Shown here piece after piece: positions 36,168-48,201 of a DNA stretch of 64,000 nt. The number at the start of each line of letters is the position of its first letter. The first letter of the stretch is position 1. Source of the DNA: Ligustrum vulgare (taxonomy: Eukaryota > Streptophyta > Magnoliopsida > Lamiales > Oleaceae); contig OY743190.1 in NCBI GenBank assembly GCA_963555705.1, forward strand, positions 17,057,491 through 17,121,490, in the 5' to 3' direction. The translations under genes were made by a program, and so were the position numbers. A model generated the notes under the pieces. The model was not told where the DNA came from. It saw nothing but the letters and a program-made list of their open reading frames with translations, and ran no database searches.

Positions 36168-36658
36168 TGTTGAGTAGCGACCGAGAATTTTTCGTGACTT
36201 ATTTAAATAAATATATATTTTTTAAAAAACATGTCGCTACGAATTTGGTCATTTATTCTAAAAATTTGATTGTCTAGCCAATTATTAAGTGAAATTTAAA
36301 TTTATTTTAATTGTAGTCAAATTCCAATTTTTATTAAAAATATTCCAAGATCACAAATAATTTTGTTTTATTCTACTTTATTTTTTTAAAAAAAAATTCC
36401 AAAATTCAAAATTTAAATTCTTAAAACCCATTTTTTTTTATCCAAATTAGATTCCAGCTTAATTTCTTTTTAAAATTCAAAAAACATCCAAATTTATCAA
36501 TCTGATTTCACAATTATCCTGAAAATTATTTATGGTTAATCATGAATTCAACTTTATCATCTCCCAACCTACGTTTATCTGATAAAATTATGCAATTTCA
36601 ATCAAAGTCCAACACTAACCTATCCAGCCATTATAATGTCGTTCACCATAACAAGTTC
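36168..36658 (+). repeat. Outer 5' LTR, left part
   Basis: TAGCGACCGAGAATTTTTCG and ATGTCGCTACGAATTTGGTC match the start of the 3' LTR at 53304 and the minus-strand LTR start of the young element. It is interrupted at AGTTC (36654-36658), the inner element's target site. Confidence 0.78.
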
Positions 36659-38806
36659 TGTAAGACCGCTTTTCATTTTATGGACAATTCTGAAATCCCA
36701 CGTGATATTTATGTTAATGTTGTTATAAATTTTAAATTGATAATTTTTAATGTCTATAATTTTAATTATTTTGCAGTGAAAGAACTTGGACGCCGTCTCG
36801 ATCAATGTACAATTTAAGTCTTATAAATTGTTTCTCAGTCAAATTGTTTACTTTAATTGTTAAGATTGCAAATTCTATATTTATTAATTTGTAAGTGGCG
36901 TGAATTGCATTCATTGAAATTGGAGGTAAAGTCTTTAATACATTTTAGTAATTTATAGAGGGTGTTGCACTAAATTTCGAAACTTAAGAGAGTTGAGGGA
37001 CTGAATTGCAACTTTTAGAAAGTTTTGAATTTATAACCCTAACCCCCTCCTACACCCGACACACACTCTCGCTCTCTCCTTCTCTCGGCCTCTCTATCCC
37101 TCTCGCCTCTCAGCCTCTCGCTCTGTCTCGGTCTCTCCCTCTCCGTCTCTCTCACGGCTTCTTCTCCCTCGGTCAACGACACCACCACCACCACCACCAC
37201 CGTGCACCCCCATCATGGTAAGGCCGCCCCTCCCTTCCCCTTCCCCTCTCACGCACACACACGAACCCGCACCCACACGGGTTCACTCACTTTCACGCGT
37301 ACACACATACATATTTCCATATACACATGTGTATATATATATATATATATATAACGTTTATGTATGTACCTCCTATATAAAATTCAGATTTTAAAGGTTA
37401 ATTTCAAATTTTCTGTGTTGTTAAAATTGATGGGTAGGATGCTTAGGTATAGATATATATTATTATGTATGTATAGGTATATGTAAATATGTAAATTTCG
37501 GTTTTTGTGTGGACATATGTATAAATTCAGATTTTTGGGAGTTATTTCTCAAATTTTCTTATGCTAATTTCAATGGGTAATGTGTATATATGTATGTATA
37601 TATTGAATTTTGTGTGTAAAGAATCATGAAATTCATAATTAGGCTAATTGAAATTTTGGTTAATCTTCGAGTAATTCTGCAAATATCAAATTTTGGGGAA
37701 AGTAATATAAACGAGTTTTTACTTTCAGTTTGGATAAGATTGATAAATGACGTGAATAATTGACAAAAATGGATAAATGAATTGATTTTATATGTGGGTA
37801 TACAAGTAATTTTCAAAGTCCCAGAAATAGGGTACTAGTTTGATTGATTAATATTTAATATTTAATTTGGATTATAATGGTCAATTTTCATAAGTGAGAT
37901 TTTTTAAGGATTTATGGTACTTTGATTGAATTTTTTAGTGTAGAGTTCGAATTCAAAATTTGTTAATTTCAGATTTAAGAATTTGGTTATTTTTGGTTAA
38001 TTTTAAAATTTAATTGAAATATTTTTGAGAAATTCAGATTTTATAACGATTAAAATGGTAAATTGATATTTTGTAAAGTTTGAGTTAAGTTAAATATTTT
38101 AATTTGAGTTTGAATTTAAAATATGAGAAACTTTCTAACGTGGATTGAAACTTATCTCTTCATTTCGATTATGGTTTTATGTGTTTTGGTTATTATGTAA
38201 AGTCACGTTTGGGCTAAATTGAAGTCTTAATCTCGGTCAATGTTTGATTCGTATTAAAATGAATAATGAATGTGTTTGCGAACTGAAAGTTATACTTTTT
38301 GACGAATGGAAATAATTGGACTTTTGGTACATTGATGTTACGGGCAACCAAGATACTTCCACTCACAATTTTGGACGGTAAATACTAAGAACGTCAGGTA
38401 AGTAAACTTCCCCTATTTTCATAGAAGTTAAATGTAAATGTGGAATGTGTAAATGACTGTTTACAACTTACTTGCTTTGATGAATTTCATTTACTTTGTG
38501 AAAGTAAATGTTATTAAGGAGAATGTTCAAGCATGCACATTATCATGTCATTGCATCATCAAGCATGCATTGACATCGAAATTGGGAAGTCAAATGTATT
38601 TAAATGAAAGAAATGTTTCAAGGTGCAAGTTTGTTCAAAAGTTATGTATCCCATGTTTTTAAGAAAGAATGGGTGTACTTCTAGTTCATGAAAGATGCGA
38701 GTGGGAAATGGGGCGTGGGGGACCAGCGTACCCTAATTAAGTCGCTTTGCGACGGAATGTCCAATCGTTTTGCGGTGGACTGTTAAACCGCTTTGTGGTG
38801 GGAAAG

Positions 38807-39821
38807 TGATGTGATCCGAAAAAGAAGCTAAGAACAATGTTATGATTCGGGACTAATCATCTTAAAGGAAGAGGGGATGATGTGATCCGAAAAAGGCGTC
38901 AAAAATGAGAAATCAAGATACGGGCAATTCCACAATATTCTACATGGGAAAATGAACAAGTTTCATGTTGGGCTCGAGTCGAGATTCAAATCAGATCAAT
39001 TAATGTCAAAGGATAAGAAAATTGGGCAGAAGCTGACTTACGGCCGTAACACCCATTTTTACGGCCGTAACATCAACATCACTAAATTGGGCAGAAAGGC
39101 AATTACGACCGTAACGCATGATCTCACGGTCGTAAATGAAGTGGAAGTATTCACGGCCGTAATCCAAATACTCACGGCCGTAAACAGAGTTTTGTAACTT
39201 TTATTATTTTGTTCAGAAGGTCACTTACGGCCGTAAATAAAATTGTCACGGCCGTAACATATGCTTTTATTTTTAAACCGTAAGTAACTTACGGCAGTAA
39301 ACTTAAAAGTTACGGCCGTAACTTATGCGTCGCAGTTTTGAATTAATTAGGCGGTTAGAGTTTTGTTTAGTTCTAGTTTATTTTGGTTATTTTAGTTATT
39401 TTAGCTATTTTAGCTTAATTAGAATTCTATTCAGAGTCAGTTAGCGACTAGGGTTTATTTTGCCTATTTATATGCTTTTCCATTCAATGTAAAAACAGAA
39501 TACTTTTGATGAATAAAATTATTGAGTGTTTTTACTCTCTCTAAAGGTGAGAATTTTCCCTTTAAACATCGAACTTATCAAGATTCAAATCTTGTGGCGT
39601 TCAAAACAATTGAACTTATCATGGATCTGGACATTCCTTGTGGCGTTCCCCCTTTGTGGTTCTTATCTCCGCATCGTAACGGGTCTCGGGTTTAATATAC
39701 CCCTGGTTCTTGCGTCGTGAGGTCGGAGTTGCATTTTTATCGTCCGTTCCAACCTGGATTCGGAACTTTCCAAGCATTATTCCGCGAACTACGACGAGGA
39801 CCCCCTCCCGGGTTCTCATCA
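38807..39821 (+). mobile_element. Near-solo LTR of the ACGGCCGTAA gypsy family, TSD GAAAG
   Basis: GAAAG at 38802-38806 and 39822-39826 flanks it, and the 3' LTR of the host element keeps the empty site (GGGAAAGTGAATG near 47605). A complete LTR seems to run from TGATGTGATCCG at 38880 to GGTTCTCATCA. Before it, 38807-38879 repeats the LTR start and then reads into a purine tract (GGAAGAGGGGA), as if an element had collapsed to a stub of 5' LTR plus the 3' LTR. Confidence 0.85.
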
Positions 39822-41865
39822 GAAAGTGAATGTTAAACCGCTTTACGGTGGAAATGTGAATGTTAATCTGGTTCCAAATAAGAATTGCCCACTGTTATCT
39901 GATTGACTAGAAGATACACCAAGTGAGCTCATGATGGAAATGAAGTGAAAGTTTTGAAATGAAGTGAAAGTTTGAAAAGTTCGAAAGTTCTGGAAAGTAA
40001 AGTAAATGGGGATACATATATGGAATTTTTAAAGCATTCATGTCATAGCATGCATTTCTTGCATAAAGTTTATTACTGAGCTTTAGCTCACCCTAATCAC
40101 TCCCCAATATTTCAGGTATTGAAAGTTAGATGATTAGAGGAGAGCACTTGGCGGCAGGCGTAGGCAGTACCCGACTTGAATTATTTAAAATTGAATTTAA
40201 TGATTTAATTTAAGTTTTCATTGGTTAATTCTTTCTTCGTTTACTCCTTAAACTATTCGTTTAAATTTAACTTTAAGTTATTATATTTCTAATATCGTTT
40301 ATATCATCACTTATTTCACTTAATTAAAGTTTATTGATATAGAAATTTTTGTATCGAGAACTTTGGGATTGAGTTTGGATAAATGTGGTGATGTGGGAGT
40401 AAATATTGAATTGTGATTGGGTGTTGAATGTGGTTGAATTGTGGTTGACGTTTTAAATTGTTAGGTTGGGTATGATGTTCCTCTACAGGTTGGTTATGTC
40501 TAAGTTATAGAGGAGACTCTGCCGAAATTTTTGTAAAATTTTATAATAGAAAATGAAAAGTTTAAATGTTTTAAACGATTTATTTCCCCATATAATGTGA
40601 ATGGAAGCTAATATGCCTAGGTTTATTTTGGTTATTTTAGTTATTTTAGCTATTTTAGCTTAATTAGAATTCTATTCAGAGTCAGTTAGCGACTAGGGTT
40701 TATTTTGCCTATTTATATGCTTTTCCATTCAATGTAAAAACAGAATACTTTTGATGAATAAAATTATTGAGTGTTTTTACTCTCTCTAAAGGTGAGAATT
40801 TTCCCTTTAAACATCGAACTTATCAAGATTCAAATCTTGTGGCGTTCAAAACAATTGAACTTATCATGGATCTGGACATTCCTTGTGGCGTTCCCCCTTT
40901 GTGGTTCTTATCTCCGCATCGTAACGGGTCTCGGGTTTAATATACCCCTGGTTCTTGCGTCGTGAGGTCGGGGTTGCATTTTTATCGTCCGTTCCAACCT
41001 GGATTCGGAACTTTCCAAGCATTATTCCGCGAACTACGACGAGGACCCCCTCCCGGGTTCTCATCAGAAAGTGAATGTTAAACCGCTTTGCGGTGGAAAT
41101 GTGAATGTTAATCTGGTTCCAAATAAGAATTGCCCACTGTTATCTGATTGACTAGAAGATACACCAAGTGAGCTCATGATGGAAATGAAGTGAAAGTTTT
41201 GAAATGAAGTGAAAGTTGGAAAAGTTCGAAAGTTCTGGAAAGTAAAGTAAATGGGGATACATATATGGAATTTTTAAAGCATTCATGTCATAGCATGCAT
41301 TTCTTGCATAAAGTTTATTACTGAGCTTTAGCTCACCCTAATCACTCCCCAATATTTCAGGTGTTGAAAGTTAGATGATTAGAGGAGAGCACTTGGCGGC
41401 AGGCGTAGGCAGTACCCGACTTGAATTATTTAAAATTGAATTTAATGATTTAATTTAAGTTTTCATTGGTTAATTCTTTCTTCGTTTACTCCTTAAACTA
41501 TTCGTTTAAATTTAACTTTAAGTTATTATATTTCTAATATCGTTTATATCATCACTTATTTCACTTAATTAAAGTTTATTGATATAGAAATTTTTGTATC
41601 GAGAACTTTGGGATTGAGTTTGGATAAATGTGGTGATGTGGGAGTAAATATTGAATTGTGATTGGGTGTTGAATGTGGTTGAATTGTGGTTGATGTTTTA
41701 AATTGTTAGGTTGGGTATGATGTTCCTCTACAGGTTGGTTATGTCTAAGTTATAGAGGAGACTCTGCCGAAATTTTTGTAAAATTTTATAATAGAAAATG
41801 AAAAGTTTAAATGTTTTAAACGATTTATTTCCTCATATAATGTGAATGGAAGCTAATATGCCTAG
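39376..41865. repeat. 1,245-bp tandem duplication
   Basis: Units 39376-40620 and 40621-41865 are nearly identical, with about half a dozen single-base differences by eye. Each unit holds the right half of the near-solo LTR and the adjoining end of the inner LTR. The joint at 40621-40625 is GTTTA, present at both ancestral breakpoints (CTAGTTTA and CTAGGTTTA). The duplicated 64-residue frames at 39526 and 40771 arise from it and are not genes. Confidence 0.93.
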
Positions 41866-41896
41866 GTTTAAGATTTTAAACTTGGGGTGTTACATT

Positions 41897-41910
41897 TTTG
41901 GTATCAGAAC
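41897..41910 (+). other. Primer-binding site of the inner element
   Basis: TTTGGTATCAGAAC follows the LTR end GTTACA by two bases and matches the initiator tRNA-Met site. Confidence 0.88.
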
Positions 41911-42389
41911 TAAGAGTTTTAAAAGCAATTCTGTAGACTTTTAAAATTTATTTGAAAATGGTTCGGGTACTGAGTCATGCCTTAAGTGCATCTTCCTCGA
42001 TCATCTGGTAAGTTAATTTTTTTTTTAAATTATGAAATGTTATTTGATGTTACAATTATTGTAAATTCTTGCATGCTAATGTGTAATGTCGGAAAGTGAA
42101 AGGTTAAGAACGTTGTTAGTGAATATGATGAATATATCTTGATTATGTAAATGAGAAAATGAGATGGTAATGATTACTATACAATTGGGTAATGTTCACA
42201 CATTTCTTATATGAAAGATATGAATTGAATGCGAATAGTACTTTGAGTCACAGAGAGTACACTAGCACGAGTGTATATAATGTCCAAACAGGAAGTTGAG
42301 AAGGTATCAAACTTAGTGTTAGACACTCATCATGTTTGACTTCGGGACTACCCACTAATTTGGCAGTCTCACATTCATAGAAAAAATTG

Positions 42390-42655
42390 AGTCGTTCAAC
42401 CTCTGTAACTGGAGACCAAGTTTATATTGTCAACACCATTTGAAGAACTGTTGAACTCAAGTTATGTGTTGAGAGACTGCCCAATAGTAATGAGAGGGCA
42501 TGATTGGTTGGAAAATCTTATAAAATAGATATCCATGATTTTGATGTCATTCTGGGAATGAACTGGTTATCTAGGTACCGCGCTTCAAGTGATTGTCATG
42601 ACAAGAAAGTGGTGATCGAACCCCAAACGACCCCTTTTTCTTTATTGGAGTTTAG
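42390..42655 (+). pseudogene. Protease remnant of the inner element
   Basis: IHDFDVILGMNWLS resembles the DFDVILGMDWLS text that follows the gypsy protease domain. Several stops and frame changes interrupt it. From 41911 to 42389 nothing coding is recognised, so gag appears to have been lost. Confidence 0.55.
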
Positions 42656-42741
42656 GTGAAACCTTCTATTCCAATTATGTCTACGATGAAGGCTCGTCAG
42701 TTGATAGAATAAGATTGTAAAGCCTACTTGGCTGGCACTAA

Positions 42742-43837
42742 TTGAGGTTACTAAGACAGTCGACAAACCTCTCCCTCGAACAAACTGCGATCGTTCGAGA
42801 ATATCAAGATGTGTTTTCAGAAGATCTTTATGATCTACCACTTGAAATAGAGATTGACTTCAGCATCAATTTAGTGCCTGGAACCGCCCCAATGTTTGAG
42901 GCTCCATATCGAATGGCTCTTGCTGAACTTAAAGAGCTCAATGAGTAGTTACATGATCTTATGGACAAGTGTGGTGTTCAACGTAGCTTTCCACCATGGG
43001 GCCTATGTTATCCGTAAAGAAGCGAGATGGTCCTATGAGACTTTGCATAGACTATAGAGAATTGAATATGGTGACAATTAAAATTAAGAATAAATATCAA
43101 TTGCCAAGAATTGACGACCAGTTTGATCAGCTTCAGGGTATTTTTCTAAGATTGATCTGCGATCTGGTTACCATCAATTGAGGATCAAGGAAGAGGACAT
43201 TTCAAGGACATCTTTCTGTACTAGATTTGGGCATTATGAGTTCTTAGTGGTGTTGTTTAGGTTAACAAATACCCTTGCAGCATTTATGGACTTAATACAT
43301 TGGATCTTTAAAGAATACCTAGATGAAATGGTCATAGTCTTATTGATCTATTCGAGGTCTGATGAAGAACATGAAAGACATTTGACAATTGTGCTTTAGA
43401 AGCTTAGAGAAGAGAAATTATTAGCTAAGTTCAAGAAGTGTAAGTTTTGGCTAGATAGGGTGCCCTTCTTTGGGCATATTGTATCAAAGGAAGGTATTGA
43501 GGTTGATCGAGTAAAATTGAGGCAGTTCGAAGTTGGCCAACACCCTCTAATGTTAAGGATGTCCGCAGTTTCCCTGGGTTAGCGAGTTACTATTGAAGAT
43601 TTGTGGAAAGATTTTTCCAATATTGCCTCACCGTTGACTAAGTTGACTAGAAATGACACAAAATTTCAGTGGAGTTCGGATTGTGAAAAACGGTTGACAA
43701 CTGTGCCCATTTTAACTATTCCACAAGGAAATGAATGGTTGTTCATATACAATGTTGCTTCATTAAAAGGGCTCGGTTGTGTTCTTATGCAATATGACAA
43801 GGTGATGGCCTACACTTCTAGGCAACTGAGGGAGTAA
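42742..43837 (+). pseudogene. Reverse transcriptase and RNase H of the inner element, broken
   Basis: Segments in order are [76 protein letters not shown], then VIVLLIYSR where VFIDDILIYS-type text is expected. The catalytic Asp pair is therefore deleted. RNase H begins as GLGCVLMQYDKVMAYTSRQL and stops at 43837. At least five stops or frameshifts are present. Confidence 0.85.
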
Positions 43838-44925
43838 AGAATTGTAAAATTTAAGATTTATTGAGATTGAGAGATTGGTATATATAAGATTTTAGTGATT
43901 TATTGTTGTAGAAATGTTCATGTGGTATATATGATGGTTATTATACTGTGATCTTAAGGAGATTGATATGATTAAATGTTGAGGTCATTTGGTATGGTGA
44001 TAAGTGACATGTCACATGATTACCACAAGTTATGGTGAATAGATAGTAAATGAATGTTATGATTGTCCTATGGAAGAATAGTGTGATGATATGTTTGAAC
44101 TAATTAATCTTATCTTGATCAATGGTTTGTTTATTGCTAAATATGACCTATGGTCGGGAAACTTCATTTGTTTATGATAAGATAGATGAATTTAGTTAAG
44201 ATTTTGGTGATGTAGTTGTGGTTACTCATTGTTGGTTGTGCATTAGATGTGAGTAGAGCATATTATCCATTTTGAGATCTCTATGGAATATACATAAATT
44301 TGGATTGTTTAAATCTAGGATGATCATTAGTGTAACTTTTACTTATTGTGGAGTTGTATCTTTGGGTTAAGTAAACTTGATGAGGAATCTTATATGAATC
44401 ACAAAAGTCTTGTTCATTGGTGATAGGTTAATGATTTATTTATAAAATACTTGGTTAGAGTATTGTTATGATGATTTTGAAAGCATGAATTCTTAAATTA
44501 GTACTTTGGCTTTAGTTTTAAGATGAGTGTATGATGCTGAATACTTGATTACAATATATAAGTATGGGTTACAGGATTTAAGTTTGATCCTCCGATTTTA
44601 AAAAGAAATGTCAGCATGTTTAGAAAGGATTTCGTTTGTAAATCTTTCCAGAAAGATTCTGTCACATTTTTATTATTTCTACTGTATATTTTGGTATGGA
44701 CGTCAAGTTTCACTAATTCTGGATTATAAAGTCTTGTTTTGGTCAATCTTCTTGATTTTAGTTTTAAGAATGTGATCAATCAATATATATATATTAAGGT
44801 TTAGATGTTAGAATAGATCCTATGAAAGGCTAGAAATAGAAAGTTAGTGAATGGATTCATAAGTGGGATAATGTCGGTTGATGGTCTCCTACAACAATAA
44901 CTATCAAACTTCGATCCGTATTGAG
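43838..44925. other. Unrecognised AT-rich sequence replacing the integrase core
   Basis: The region lies between RNase H and the integrase C-terminus, where the HHCC finger and DDE core should be. It contains no recognisable domain. It may be a decayed insertion or sequence diverged past recognition. Confidence 0.4.
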
Positions 44926-44929
44926 TACT

Positions 44930-45525
44930 ATACATGAAGAAGTGTAGATCACCAGTTAATTGGGATGAGATAGGAGAAAGAAAACTATTGGGTCTAGAAA
45001 TAGTGCAACAAATAGCAAAAGTTGTTGAAAAGATTCGTCAGCGGATGAAAACTGCACAGAGTAGACAGTAAAGTTATGCGGACAAAAGAAGGAAATCTTT
45101 GGAATTCGCCGTAGGCGATATGATCTTTTTGAAGGTAGCTCTAATGAAATGAATTATGAGGTTCGGGAAGAAAGAAAAGTTAAGCCTATGTTTTGTCGGC
45201 CCCTTTGGAATTCTTGAAAGGGGTGGGTGACCTAACTTATCGGGTTGCATTGTCACCAGCGCTATCGGGTGTGCACAATGTTTTTCATGCATCAATGTTG
45301 AGGAAGTATATTTTGGATTCCTCCCATAATCTCAGTTATGAGTCATTAGATCTTTGTGAGGATCTGACTTATGAGGAGTCACTTGTGAAAATCTTAATGA
45401 AAGTAAATAAGGAACTTAGGAGAAAGAAGATAACATTAGTTAAAGCCCTTTGGAGGAATCATGCAGTAGAAGAGGCTACTTGGGAACGCGAAGATGAAAT
45501 GCGTACCAATGAACTACATTTCTAG
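44930..45525 (+). pseudogene. Integrase C-terminus with chromodomain-like end, inner element
   Basis: YADKRRKSLEFAVGDMIFLK and LSGVHNVFHASMLRKYILD are the usual integrase C-terminal text. It ends with RRKKITLVKALWRNHAVEEA and TWEREDEM, a chromodomain-type module that in active chromoviruses guides integration. Stops at 45069 and 45149 (approximately) break it. Confidence 0.82.
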
Positions 45526-45539
45526 TAAGTTTTAATTTC

Positions 45540-45572
45540 GAGGACGAAATTTCTTTTTTGGGGGTAAGGAAT
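45540..45572 (+). other. Polypurine region of the inner element
   Basis: GAGGACGAAATTTC and then GGGGGTAAGGAAT directly precede the TGTAAGACC of the 3' LTR. The GAGGACGAAATTTC text is shared with the other chromovirus elements of the window. Confidence 0.65.
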
Positions 45573-46052
45573 TGTAAGACCGCTTTTCATTTTATGGGCA
45601 ATTCTGAAATCCCATGTGATATTTATGTTAATGTTGTTATAAATTTTAAATTGATAATTTTTAATGTCTATAATTTTAATTATTTTGCAGTGGAAGAACT
45701 TGGACGCCGTCTCGATCAATGTACAATTTAAGTATTATAAATTGTTTCTCAGTCAAATTGTTTACTTTAATTGTTAAGATTGAAAATTCTATATTTATTA
45801 ATTTGTAAGTGGCGTGAATTGCATTCATTGAAATTGGGGGTAAAGTCTTTAATACATTTTAGTAATTTATAGAGGGTGTTGCACTAAATTTCGAAACTTA
45901 AGAGAGTTGAGGGACTGAATTGCAACTTTTAGAAAGTTTTGAATTTATAACCCTAACCCCCTCCCACACCCGACACACACTCTCGGTCTCTCCTTCTCTC
46001 GGCCTCTCTGTCCCTCTCGCCTCTTAGCCTCTCGCTCTGTCTCGGTCTCTCC

Positions 46053-46083
<31 letters not shown>

Positions 46084-46190
46084 GATTTTTATGTAAATAA
46101 CGTTTATGTATGTACCTCCTATATAAAATTCATTTTTTAAAGGTTAATTTCAGATTTTCTGTGTTGTTAAAATTGATGGGTAAGATGCTT

Positions 46191-46264
<74 letters not shown>

Positions 46265-47544
46265 ATGTATGTATAGGTATATGTAAATATGTAAATTTCG
46301 GTTTTTATGTGGACATATGTATAAATTCAGATTTTTGGGAGTTATTTCTCAGATTTTCTTATGCTAATTTCAATGGGTAATGTGTATATATGTATGTATA
46401 TATTGACTTTTGTGTGTGTAAAGAATCATGAAATTCATAATTAGGCTAATTGAAATTTTGGTTAATCTTCGAGTAATTCTGTAAATATCAAATTTTGGGG
46501 AAAATAATATAAACGAGTTTTTACTTTCAGTTTGGATAAGATTGATAAATGACGTGAATAATTGACAAAAATGGATAAATGAATTGATTTTATATGTGGG
46601 TATACAAGTAATTTTCAAAGTCTCAGAAATTGGGTACTAGTTTGATTGATTAATATTTAAGATTTAATTTGGATTATAATGGTCAATTTTCATAAGTGAG
46701 ATTTTTTAAGAATTTAAGTTACTTTGATTGAATTTTTTAGTGTAGAGTTCGAATTCAAAATTTGTTAATTTCAGATTTAAGAATTTGGTTATTTTTGGTT
46801 AATTTTAAAATTTAATTGAAATATTTTTGAGAAATTCAGATTTTATAACGATTAAAATGGTAAATTGATATTTTGTAAAGTTTGAGTTAAGTTAAATATT
46901 TTAATTTGAGTTTGAATTTAAAATATGAGAAACTTTCTAACGTGGATTGAAACTTATCTCTTAATTTCGATTATGGTTTTATGTGTTTTGGTTATTATGT
47001 AAAGTCACGTTTGGGCTAAATTGAAGTCTTAATCTCGGTCAATGTTTGATTAGTATTAAAATGAATAATGAATGTGTTTGTGAACTGAAAGTTATACTTT
47101 TTGACGAATGGAAATAATTAGGATTTTTGGTACATTGATGTTACGGGCAACCAAGATACTTCCACTCACAATTTTGGACGTTAAATACTAAGAACGTCAG
47201 GTAAGTAAACTTCCCCTATTTTCATAGAAGTTAAATGTAAATGTGGAATGTGTAAATGACTGTTTACAAACTTACTTGCTTTGATGAATTTCATTTACTT
47301 TGTGAATGTATATGTTATTAAGAAGAATGTTCAAGCATGAACATTATCATGTCATTGCATCATCAAGCATGCATTGACATCGAAATTGGGAAGTCAAATG
47401 TATTTAAATGAAAGAAATGTTTCAAGGTGCAAGTTTGTTCAAAACTTATGTATCCCAAGTTTTTAAGAAAGAATGGGTGTACTTCTAGTTCATGAAAGAT
47501 GCGAGTGGGAAATGGGGCGCGGGGGACCGGCGTACCCGAATTAA

Positions 47545-47663
47545 GTCGCTTTGCGACGGAATGTCCAATCATTTTATGGTGGACTGTTAAACCGCTTTGT
47601 GGTGGGAAAGTGAATGTTAAACCGCTTTGCGGTGGGAAAGTGAATGTTAAACCGCTTTGCGGT
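47545..47663 (+). repeat. Array of short ACCGC-TTT-GCGGT hairpins in the LTR
   Basis: Hairpins occur at 47545 (GTCGCTTTGCGAC), 47591 (ACCGCTTTGTGGT), 47621 and 47651 (ACCGCTTTGCGGT). The last three are spaced exactly 30 bp within GTGAATGTTAAACCGC units. The 5' LTR has equivalents at 38741, 38787, 39837 and 41082. Confidence 0.8.
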
Positions 47664-47727
47664 GGAAATGTGAATGTTAATCTGGTTCCAAATAAGAATT
47701 GCCCACTGTTATTTGATTGACTAGAAG

Positions 47728-48201
47728 TAGGGGTGGGCAAAAACCGACCCAACCCGCTTGGTTTGGGTCGGTTTTTCATGAAAATTGGGTTGGGTTCAGG
47801 TTTTTTTTTTTTTTTTCGGGTTGGGTCGGGTTGCGGGTTGGGTGAATAACCCGACCAAAAAAAAAAAAAAGACGTTTTTTTTTTTTTTTTTTTAAAAGTA
47901 ATGAAACTTGACTTATTTAAATATTGATTGAACATATTTTAATTTTATTAGCAAGTGTTCAATTTATTGCATTTTTGGTTATTGTAGTGTACATAATTGA
48001 TTTGAATTAAAGATAGATTTATGAGTTTTTTTTTTTTTTTTTTTTTTCAAATTTTTTACTAATTGGGCCAAAGCCCAACCCGACCCAACCCGACCGAAAT
48101 TATGTGGGTTGGGTTGGGTTGATTTTTTATCAACCCGACCTTAGTGGGTTGGGTTTGGGTTGGGCAAAAAATCGACCCAACCCAACCCACGCCCACCCCT
48201 A
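47728..48201. mobile_element. hAT-type MITE, 474 bp, TSD ACTAGAAG
   Basis: The 8-bp duplication ACTAGAAG lies at 47720-47727 and 48202-48209. Termini TAGGGGTGGGC and GCCCACCCCTA are perfect inverted repeats. Subterminal GGGTTGGGTCGGGTTG-like repeats and poly-T tracts fill the rest. The two copies of this LTR stretch without the MITE (39906-39913 and 41151-41158) show the single ACTAGAAG of the empty site. Confidence 0.96.

Larger units (their letters stand above)
36659..41894 (+). repeat. 5' LTR of inner element, with insertions
   Basis: It spans 5,236 bp. Removing the 38807-39821 insertion with its 5-bp duplication, and one 1,245-bp duplicate, leaves about 2.97 kb, agreeing with the 3' LTR minus its MITE (about 2.88 kb). 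A CT-rich leader-like stretch lies at 37020-37200, followed by a (CAC)n run and ATGGTAAGG. Confidence 0.88.

Noticed and set aside
37094..37276. Gene start with (CAC)n and ATGGTAAGG after a CT-rich leader
   Set aside because: It lies within the LTR of the inner gypsy element, and a similar CT-rich stretch occurs in the other LTR. It is more likely LTR leader than a host exon.
39526..40965. Two identical 64-codon frames (MFLLSLKVRIFPLNIELIKI)
   Set aside because: They are the same LTR sequence present twice because of the 1,245-bp duplication. There is no evidence of coding.
47363..47935. 190-codon minus-strand frame
   Set aside because: It crosses from the gypsy LTR into the hAT MITE, so it cannot be an ancestral gene. 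Its repeats are the antisense of the GCGGTGGGAAAG array.
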